Source: Fabrea salina | Lineage: Eukaryota; Ciliophora; Heterotrichea; Heterotrichida; Fabreidae | Assembly: GCA_022984795.1 (NCBI GenBank) | Contig: JALIHJ010000051.1 | Coordinates: 124,001-188,000 of the forward strand | DNA length: 64,000 nucleotides | Reading direction: 5' to 3' | Shown here: positions 51,916 to 61,100 of the stretch, piece by piece | Numbering within the stretch: the stretch's first letter is position 1 | Layout: every line of letters begins with the position of its first letter | Notes under the pieces: generated by a model | What the model was told of the DNA's origin: nothing | The model's input: the letters and a program-made list of their open reading frames with translations, nothing else | Databases searched by the model: none | Position numbers and translations under genes: made by a program

Positions 51916-54114
51916 ATGGTTGAATCAAATAGAACGAAGAAACTACTCGAACTAGAGCCCAGTTTCCAGGTATTAAGTGAAGGCAAGGCTTTAATTCCCC
52001 AAGACTCGCCAGCATCAGTCGTTTCTGTGATCGGGGCCATGTCATCTGGCAAGTCAACTTTGATGAACAGCCTTGTACGGCACAAAGTTTTCCACGTAGA
52101 AGACGATGTGGCCAATGCATCCAAAAACACCACTGAAGGAATAGACATCTATGAGTCAAGCGGTCAAATATACTTAGACTGCGAAGGAGCTTTCAACCAA
52201 GAAGGAGACGGAGATAAAATCATCCAAATGGCAGCTTTTGTGTCTTGTTTTTCTGACACTATTTTGATTCTTGTGAGAAAAGAAGAGTGCCACTCAAATG
52301 ATTCTGTTTTTGACAAGTTCCTAATGCCTCTTTTCTTCAACAAGTTACTTAGAGTAACAACTCAGAAAAACAACATTGTAGTTGCAGTCAAAGACCTTCC
52401 AAAGAAAGCACTTAATAACGAAGATCAGCTAGAAAAGATAAGAAAAAATGCCGAACACAGACTGGAAAGTGAATGGGAGATGGCTATTGAAAAGCTAAAT
52501 CAAGTGTTTCAGAACTGGACTCGCCGGAGTCTACAAGACGATTTCAATGTGCATGTTGAGTTTGTTAAGTTCAGTGAAGACGATGAGAAGTATGAAAGAA
52601 TTGAGGGAATTCAAGATATCATAAGTAGAGACCAAAAGTCTACAACATTGCTCAGAAGACTTGAAGAGTCCCAGAAATACACAGACGCAAACATTCTAGG
52701 AGATATTGATGAAGCTAAAGCCGAGCTAGAATATGGCAAACAAGAGTTTAAATTCAAAATAATGGACCTTCTTATTGATAATCCACTGAAGACTGAATTA
52801 AACCTTGATCAAATTTACAACAAAATCAAAACTCCTACGTGTGAGGTCTTTAAAGAAGTCTTTGAGAGAGTCAAACAAGAATGGATTCAAATAGGCCAAG
52901 AAAAGCAAAAGTTCGAAGAGGAAATAATGGGCCTTCTGTTAAATGATCCACTGAACATTAAATTCGAGTCAAATATTGAGGAAGCTCACAAAAAACTCCA
53001 AACTTCCTTACCGGAATTCTTTGAGAGAGTCAAAAAAGAATGGATTAAAATAGGCTGGGATAAGCAAGTTTTTGAATACAGAATGATGGACATTCTGTTA
53101 AATGATCCACTAAATACTGAATTCAAGGATAAAGTTGAGGAAATTTACGGAAAAACCGCGTATAAAGTTTTTGATGAAGTTAAAGACAAATGGATTCAAA
53201 TGGGCCGAGAGATACAAAAGTTTGTATCAACAATAAAGGAACTTCTAGTTAATAATCCACTAGACGCTGAATTCGAACAGAAGGTCGAGGAAACTTACAA
53301 CAAGATCATAAAAACTCCTGAGTTTGAAGCTTTTAGTGAAGTCTTTCGAAGAGTCAAAGAAGAATGGATTCAAATAGGTCCTGAGAAGCAAAAATTCGAA
53401 CTCAGAATAAAGGAACATTTAATGAATTTTTCACAAACAGACAAGCTTTGGCAGAGAACCAAGAAAACTTACAAAGCAATCACAAGTTGGGTGCCTTGGT
53501 CCTCTAACCAAAAGGAACAAAAGCTTAAATACAGAATAAAGGAGGATCTGTCAGTCAGTGAGTTTGAGGATCAAGTTGACAAAATTTACAACAAATTCGA
53601 AACTTCCTTACCAAGAGTCTTTAGTGAAGTTTTTGATGAAGTTAAAGAAAAATGGATTCAAATAGGCCAGAAAAAACAAAAGTTTGAAGAGGAAATCAAG
53701 GAACTTCTGGTTAATAATCCACTAGACACTGAATTAGAGCAGAAAGTCGAGAAAGCTTACTGTAAAACCAAAAATGAGCTTGAAGAAATTTACAACCAAA
53801 CCGATTCCGTACCGAGAGTCTTCATTGAAATCTTCGAAGTAGTCAAACAAGAATGGATTCGAATGGCCTATGAATTCAAGTCAAACTACACTGAAATAAA
53901 AACCGAATTGTGTAAGCTATTCGGAAGGTCTACGGGTTCTCATTTAGAAATAAAATTAATAGAAGACTCATTCGATGAAAAGATTGCGAGCTCTAGGTTG
54001 CTAGAAGAACTTAAAAGTCGGATCAGAACCAAAATAAACAAAAAGAAAGAAAGTTTCTTATCAGCATTCCATGAACGAGATAGGACTGCAAACATAGAAG
54101 GTATACTCTATTGA
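51916..54114 (+). CDS. GB1/RHD3-like GTPase with tandem helical repeats
   Basis: A 732-aa large GTPase. G1 GAMSSGKST (40-48), switch I NTTEGID (71-77), G3 DCEG (88-91) and a KDLP sequence near residue 168 as the G4 (RD/KD) motif, as in the GBP/atlastin/Sey1 group. From about residue 273 to 670 lie about seven copies of a 55-75-residue unit: KQKFEEEIKELLVNNPLD..., a Tyr-x-Lys helix, and VFxEVFxxVKxEWIQIG. No membrane helix, so not a classic ER fusogen. By eye it uses more GAT/AAT/TAT codons than neighbours. The repeats may form an extended helical arm. Ends with TGA. Confidence 0.82.
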   Translation: MVESNRTKKLLELEPSFQVLSEGKALIPQDSPASVVSVIGAMSSGKSTLMNSLVRHKVFHVEDDVANASKNTTEGIDIYESSGQIYLDCEGAFNQEGDGDKIIQMAAFVSCFSDTILILVRKEECHSNDSVFDKFLMPLFFNKLLRVTTQKNNIVVAVKDLPKKALNNEDQLEKIRKNAEHRLESEWEMAIEKLNQVFQNWTRRSLQDDFNVHVEFVKFSEDDEKYERIEGIQDIISRDQKSTTLLRRLEESQKYTDANILGDIDEAKAELEYGKQEFKFKIMDLLIDNPLKTELNLDQIYNKIKTPTCEVFKEVFERVKQEWIQIGQEKQKFEEEIMGLLLNDPLNIKFESNIEEAHKKLQTSLPEFFERVKKEWIKIGWDKQVFEYRMMDILLNDPLNTEFKDKVEEIYGKTAYKVFDEVKDKWIQMGREIQKFVSTIKELLVNNPLDAEFEQKVEETYNKIIKTPEFEAFSEVFRRVKEEWIQIGPEKQKFELRIKEHLMNFSQTDKLWQRTKKTYKAITSWVPWSSNQKEQKLKYRIKEDLSVSEFEDQVDKIYNKFETSLPRVFSEVFDEVKEKWIQIGQKKQKFEEEIKELLVNNPLDTELEQKVEKAYCKTKNELEEIYNQTDSVPRVFIEIFEVVKQEWIRMAYEFKSNYTEIKTELCKLFGRSTGSHLEIKLIEDSFDEKIASSRLLEELKSRIRTKINKKKESFLSAFHERDRTANIEGILY

Positions 54115-55145
54115 AACCTTTTAAGTTGGTCTTAACTAAAATAATTGATGAATCTAAACACTTAAATGGATCCAGTATAGGTCTTCTGGACCTTCCTATG
54201 TAAAGCAGAACCAGTTGTTTAGTCGCTAAAACTCTTTAAAGGTTTGATTAACCAACTCTAAACTACGAACTCTTACCTCTATGACTCCAAGAAGTTACTT
54301 TGGTTCGGGCAAAGGTAACACTTAAATGAAGCCCAACCTGGTTGTGAGCACAAATAGTGATAAGGCATCTGGGTTCTAGGCAGCAGAGACAGTAGACCGA
54401 GATAAAACTATTAGAATCTGGAGTCTTCCTTCCGAAAAACTACTCAAGCACTAGAAGAGTACTTTCAGTTAAGTACTTAGCATCTGAAGTGTTCATAGAG
54501 ACTACTCAGTGAGATCTGGGACCTTACCAAAGACCTTAATTATTTTAAAGGTGGAGGGCTTTAATATTCATTATGTTGTTGTGTGAAACCCTTTAGTGTG
54601 ATTTAAAAAACCATACAAAGAAAATACTGGGCCTCAAGTACTTGAGTTAATTAAATTACTTTTATAGTGAATTAGGGAATAGTTGCCCTTCAGTAATTAC
54701 TAAGTGAATTTGGCCAAACAGCTAACTCACAGATTGTGGAATTCCAATAACTAAACTAAGTCCTATAGCTGGAATTTGCGTGTAAATAAAGTTGTTGAAG
54801 AAATTCCAAAATGGTTTGGTGGTCACAACCCAATATAAGTAAATTAAAATAGGTTTTTGGCTTATTAGGGTTTTTAAAGCTTTACTAAAATCAAAAGCTA
54901 GAGGTCATAGTTACTTATGGCTGTGCTCATGCTAAGAAAGGCCTAGAAATACAATTACCGCTCCTTACAAAAAGGAACCAGACTGCTTCTAGAGTCTGAA
55001 CAGGAGACTTGTGCAAGCCGAATTAAGAGCTTAAATTCCTCTAATGTTACGGGGGCCAGTACGAATTCTTCTGCATCTCATAGTTTAAACGTTAAATTCA
55101 GAATATTGAAATTTTAGGTACTAAACTGGTGAAAGAATTATAAAT
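54115..55145. other. Gene-poor stretch of about 1 kb
   Basis: The only non-coding gap longer than 300 bp. The first half contains decayed WD40-like sequence (annotated separately, about 54310-54560). The rest, to the signal-peptide ATG at 55146, has no long frame, tRNA or clear repeat that I can see. It should contain the promoter of the giant membrane-protein gene. Confidence 0.6.
54310..54560 (+). pseudogene. WD40-repeat gene relic
   Basis: Broken coding sequence with WD40 hallmarks in more than one frame. A block near 54374-54425 reads like GSRD followed by DRDKTIRIWSLPSEKL, and a second near 54470-54540 reads YLAS in one frame and then SEIWDLTKDL in another. Upstream, MKPNLVVSTNSDK (54327-54365) fits the start of a repeat. 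Several stops and shifts interrupt it. Similar wording (SGSRDKTIRLW) occurs in LIS1 at about 12315-12350, but it is not a recent copy of that gene. Confidence 0.55.
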
Positions 55146-58100
55146 ATGAAAGGTGTTTGTGCTGTGCTTTTAGTTTTTGTAGGAATGGTTTTTGGGCTTC
55201 CTAATTGTGCTAATACTAATGTTGATGGGTATAATTGCGATACTTGTGATTCAGGGTACTATAGGGAAGGGGGTTATTGCTATGAACACTGTCCCACTGG
55301 CTTTGACCCCAATGAAAAAGGGAACTGTGATAAACCGTCAGGTAAAATATTAGTTTTTGACTTAAATTTCAAAGACATAACTGACTACTCAGCCAATTCT
55401 GTGGACACTTTTAGTACACCTGATGGAAGTGCATTTAGGGACTCCCAAAAAAACCCTATTCCAACCCAAGAAAGGGGATTCTACTTCAAGTCTACTTCTT
55501 CTCTGGTATCTGATCAACCCTACACTTATTACCTCTATCACAAATTTGCCTTTTTGGTGAGGCCTAAAAGTTCAGGAGTACTAATTCAAGCTAAAGACGA
55601 CTCACAGACTCACCTAACTCTGAAGTTCGATGGAACTCATTGGCATTACAGAGTCAAAACACTCAGAACTTCAGACTCTGTTTACTTAGACAAAGAAGCC
55701 ACTTTGGCTCAGGATATGAATGCTTGGGACAGAATTCGTTTTAGCACCTGGACATGGGAGATCCAAGCTTTTGAATTCCTTTCTAAGAAAAATGACGAGC
55801 CAGAAATCAACACAAGAGTAGAAGACCACTGGGTAACGAGTAGACCTGACATAAACACCCTGAAGTGGTACATTGGGGATGGATTCACTGGGTTTGTTTA
55901 CAGAATTCAATTTGTTAATAGTCATGATGTTAGTGTTGGAGATTCTTCAGGATTATCAACATGTGAGTTCAACTACTACGTGGACAATGACGGTTCTTGC
56001 AAGGAGTGTTCTCTGTGCAGTAATGACTGGCCTTGGTGCTACAAAGACAATAACTGCATTATTTGCAATGAGCAAGCTGTTTCTTCTTCCTCTGATTGCA
56101 ATTCTGTCACTCAAGAACCAGATTGCTTTTTGTGCGACTACAAGTGCTCTAACTGCGATGAGTTCAACTGGATCTGTAAGTCTGGTTCGTGTGTGTCTGG
56201 GTCTGTGTTTGTTGGAGGAGTGTGCTTGAATGCCTGTCCAAGTGGGTTTGGTAGTTGTCCTGGAACATTACCCACCACTGCAGTCTTAGAAGAAGATTTC
56301 ACAAGGTTCCCTAAAGACTTCACTAACTTCTACAGTGGAAGTGACTCTTCAACAAGCCACCCATTTCAGACTGGGAGTGCCTCAGATGTACTGCCTATGA
56401 AGAACAGAGGAGTCTACTTCACCTCTAGCAGGTACATGACTTCCACTAATTCCTTTGAGTTCTACCATGACTTTAGTATTGCTTTCTGGGTCAAAGTGTC
56501 TACTTCTGGCAAGATTCTAGCTGAGTCAAGCTTCCTTGAAATCAGTGACTCAGGCATGACACTCACTCTCGAAAACATCACACCAACTACTACTTCAGCT
56601 TCAGTCTCAGTCTCTGCTACTTCAAACTGGGTGTTCTTGGCTTTTGTGTGTGAGTTTACTTCCAGCTACCAAACCAAGTTAACTACTTACAAGGACAACA
56701 CTCAAGACAGCACTGCCTCAACTGCAGACTACATCTTCAGACACTCCACAGGCAACAGGATTCAAATAGGAGGACACGACTCTTCTGGGTTCATTTACCG
56801 AATCAAAATATGGCAGACTGCGAAGACTGACTTCAATGCTGAGTATGAGTTTTGCGGAGGCTCCAACTGCTCAAACGATTTCTGGGACTGTGACTACAAC
56901 CAGTATGAAGATGACTCTGGGAACTGTGTGGCTTGTGACGGAACTTGCAGTGAGGGCTGTGTAAGAGGAACTGACTGTGTACTCTGTGGTTTAGTAAACT
57001 GCATTGAGTGTGATGGTTTTGCTGATAATCAGTGCACTCTGTGTGCAGGTTCCTTACCTCTAGCTAATGACTGCAAATGTCCAAGTGGTAAATACGATAA
57101 CAGTGGAGTCTGCGAAGACTGCGACCCAAGGTGCAATGAGTGTAATAGTTCAGGGCATACCAGTGGAAGTTGTATTGCTTGTGCCAATCAAGGAGACCCT
57201 TCAGATGTTTGTTGTGCATTAGGAGAAGACTACGTTTCTGGAACTGGGTGTGTTGCAGTTTGCTCTGCTAACCAGTATAGAGACGCAGGAGGAAACTGCC
57301 AAGATTGTGATCCAAGCTGTGATGGATGTACTGGAGCAGGAAGCACTAATTGCCAATCTTGCAACACTGTTGACGGTTATGAACTGGAAAGCTCAGATTG
57401 TGTATGCAAAGGCTACGTAGACGGTTCAAACGTTTGTCATTCCTGCGACCCAAGGTGCAATGGATGCTCAGGCCCAGGAAACACCAACTGCAATGCTTGT
57501 CAGTTCAGAGGAGACACTACTAATGGGTGTGAATGTGACACCAAAAAGTATTATGACGGAAGTTCTTGTGCTAACTGCCAAAGCGATTGTGCAGAGTGTT
57601 CAGGACCAGACAAAAACGACTGCACTGAATGTGCCTCTGGAAACCTACTAACTACTTCAAACACCTGCGAGTCAGCATGCCCAGACGGAGAATACCAAAT
57701 AACCTCGACTACCTGCGGGGCTTGCCATGGATCCTGTTCTAAGTGTACTGGACCCTCTGATTCTGAGTGCACTGAGTGTGACTCTGGAAGCTCACTAAAC
57801 CTACTAACGACTTCAGGCAAATGTCAATCAACATGCCCAGACGGAGAGTATCAAATAGACTCTACTACTTGCGGGGCTTGTAATGGATCCTGTTCTAAGT
57901 GCACTGGACCCTCTGATTCTGAGTGCACTGAATGTGACTCTGGAAGCTCACTAAACCTACTGACTACTTCAGGTAAATGCCAATCAACATGCCCAGATGG
58001 AGAGTACGAAGACACTACATCCAGTCCTCATGTTTGTGCTAGTTGCCACCCGTCCTGCTTGAAGTGCAATGGCCCAAATAACAACGACTGCACTGATTGC

Positions 58101-61100
58101 ATAGCCGGAGAAACACTAACAGGCTCTACTTGTGTAACTTCTTGTGCAGACGGAAAGTACCTAGATACTGGAAGTAATACTTGTCAAGACTGTGATACGT
58201 CCTGTTCTAAGTGCACTGGATCCTCTAATTCTGACTGCACTGAGTGTAAATCTGGAGACCTACTAACGACTTCAAACACTTGCGAGTCAGCATGTCCAGA
58301 CGGAGAGTACCAAATAGACTCTACTACTTGCGGGGCTTGTGATGGGTCATGCTTTAACTGTGACGGATCTTCATCTAGCGATTGCACAGCTTGCACTACA
58401 GGGAAGGTTCTAGACTCAGGTCAATGTTTAGGTTCCTGCCCTACAGGAAAGTACCCAGACGGCTCTAACGTTTGTCAACCCTGTGATGGCTCATGCAAAG
58501 AGTGTTCAGGGTCAAGTAGTACTGAATGCACTGCTTGTGAGTCCACAAAAATATTGACGACCTCAAACACTTGCGAGTTAACATGTCCAGACGGAGAGTA
58601 CGAAAACACTGCAGCCAGTCCTAATGTTTGTGCTAGCTGCCATCCATCCTGTTCTAAGTGCACTGGACCTTCTGATTCTGAGTGTACTGGGTGTAACTCC
58701 GGGGTGCTAACTACTTCAAACACTTGCGAGTCAGCATGTCCAGACAGAGAGTACGAAATAGACTCTAGTACTTGCGGAGCTTGTGATGGATCATGCTTTA
58801 ACTGTGACGGATCTTCATCTGGCGATTGCACTGAATGCGACTCTGGAAAGGTTCTAGACTCAGGCCAGTGCTTAGGTTCCTGCCCTATAGGGAAGTACTC
58901 AGACGATTCTAACGTTTGTCAAAACTGCCATGATGATTGTGCAGAATGTTCAGGGTCAAGTAGTACCGAATGCACAGCTTGCCCTACAGGAAAGGTTTTA
59001 GACTCAGGCCAGTGCTTAGACTCCTGCACTACAGGGAAGTACTCAGACGATTCTGATGTTTGTCAAGACTGCCACAACGACTGTGCAGAATGCTCAGGAC
59101 CAAACATTGACGACTGCACTGAGTGTGACTCTGGAAGCTCACTAAACCTACTGACTACTTCAGGTAAATGCCAATCAACATGCCCAGACGGAGAGTACAA
59201 AAACACTGGAGTCAGTCCTAATGTTTGTGCTAGTTGCGATACGTCCTGCTTGAAGTGCAATGGCCCAAATAACAACGACTGCACTGATTGCATAGCCGGA
59301 GAAACACTAACAGGCTCTAATACTTGCGTGCCTTCTTGTGCAGATGGAAAGTACCTAGATACTGGAAGTAATACTTGTGAAGACTGTGATACGTCCTGTT
59401 CTAAGTGCACTGGACCTTCTGATTCCGAATGCACTGGGTGCAACTCTGGAGTGCTAACTACTTCAGGTAAATGTCAATCAACATGCCCAGACGGAGAGTA
59501 CCAAATAACCTCGACTACTACTTGCGGGGCTTGTGATGGATCCTGTTCTAAGTGCACTGGACCCTCTGATTCTGAGTGCACTGAGTGTGACTCTGGAAAC
59601 CTACTAACGACTTCAGGTAAATGCCAATCAACATGTCCTGATGGAGAATATAAGGACACTACAGTCAGTCCTAACGTTTGTGCTAGTTGCCACTCATCCT
59701 GCTTGAAGTGCACTGGACCCTCTGATTCTGAGTGCACTGAGTGTGACTCTGGAAGCTCACTAAACCTACTAACGACTTCAGGCAAATGCCAATCAACATG
59801 CCCAGACGGAGAATACGAAGACACTACACCCAGTCCTCATGTTTGTGCTAGTTGCCATTCATCTTGTTTGAAGTGCAATGGCCCAAATAACAACGACTGC
59901 ACTGATTGTAGTGGTCCTTTTATCCTTAACTCCAATATGTGTGAGTGCCCGAGTTCGCAGTACGAATCAGGAGGTAGCTGTTCTTCTTGTGATCCAAGGT
60001 GCAATGAATGTGATGGTCCAGGAAACACCAACTGCAATGCTTGTCAGTTCAGAGGAGACACTACTAATGGGTGTGAATGTGACACCAAAAAGTATTATGA
60101 CGGAAGTTCTTGTGCTAACTGCCAAAGCGATTGTGCAGAGTGTTCAGGACCAGACAAAAACGACTGCACTGAATGTGCCTCTGGAAACCTACTAACTACT
60201 TCAAACACCTGCGAGTCAGTATGCCCAGACGGAGAATACCAAATAACCTCGACTACCTGCGGGGCTTGCCATGGATCCTGTTCTAAGTGTACTGGACCCT
60301 CTGATTCTGAGTGCACTGAGTGTGACTCTGGAAGCTCACTAAACCTACTAACGACTTCAGGCAAATGTCAATCAACATGCCCAGACGGAGAGTATCAAAT
60401 AGATTCTACTACCTGTGGGGCTTGCCATGTATCCTGCTTTAAATGTACTGGACCCTCTGATTCAGACTGCACAGCCTGCACTAGTCCCTTAGTGCTAGAC
60501 TCTACCAAAAATCAATGCATTTCCTGTGGTGCATCCGAGTACTTATCAGGGGGCAGCTGTGTTCCCTGTGACTCTAATTGTGCAGCATGCTCAGGGTCAG
60601 CAACCCACTGCACTGACTGCACTAGTCCTTTAGTACTAGACTCCAACAGATGTGTAGGTTGCCTAAGGTACTTTGATTCCTCTCAAGTTTCAGCTTACTT
60701 TTCTGAGACATACTCCAAAATCTATGTTACATTTGATGAAGAAGCTGTTACTAACTCTGGCTCTTGTGGAACTTTCTTTGAGTCAGAAACTTCAGATAAA
60801 CTTGGAATCAAGCCTTTTTGTTCGTGGAAAAACAGCACTGTTTTGGTGGTTAGCTTGGGCTCTAACTTCACTATCCGCAACGAAGCCCTGAAACTGAATG
60901 CCTTCAACATCCTTAAAAAGCAGGGAGAGTGTTCTTTCGACTACTCTGACTTAGAACCAGTGGCTGAGTACAAGTACCCACTGCCTACTCCTTCAGCCGA
61001 ACTCTCAGCTCCCTACTCTTACAGCATTCCTTGTGCTAGCAGGCCATTAGAAGTATCAGCAAAGAAGTCAGTTGGAAGAGCAGGTGGGTCTCTTAGTTAT

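Larger units (their letters stand above)
57050..60660 (+). repeat. Array of about 25 furin-like Cys repeats
   Basis: In-frame tandem units of about 45-55 codons around CxxSCxKCxGPSxxxCTxC, alternating with LTTSGKCQSTCPDGEY. Nucleotide identity between units is high for several, showing recent expansion or gene conversion. Confidence 0.9.

Noticed and set aside
51896-52159. Two overlapping minus-strand frames at the GTPase start
   Set aside because: They lie antisense to the P-loop region and have no similarity to known domains.
57551-60364. Series of minus-strand frames of 60-126 codons rich in Ser, His, Gln and Val
   Set aside because: Shadows of the Cys-rich repeats; they recur only because the coding strand is repetitive.
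57050-60660. CRISPR-like or satellite array
   Set aside because: The repeats are uneven, in frame and encode furin-like Cys units; no identical direct repeats with unique spacers.
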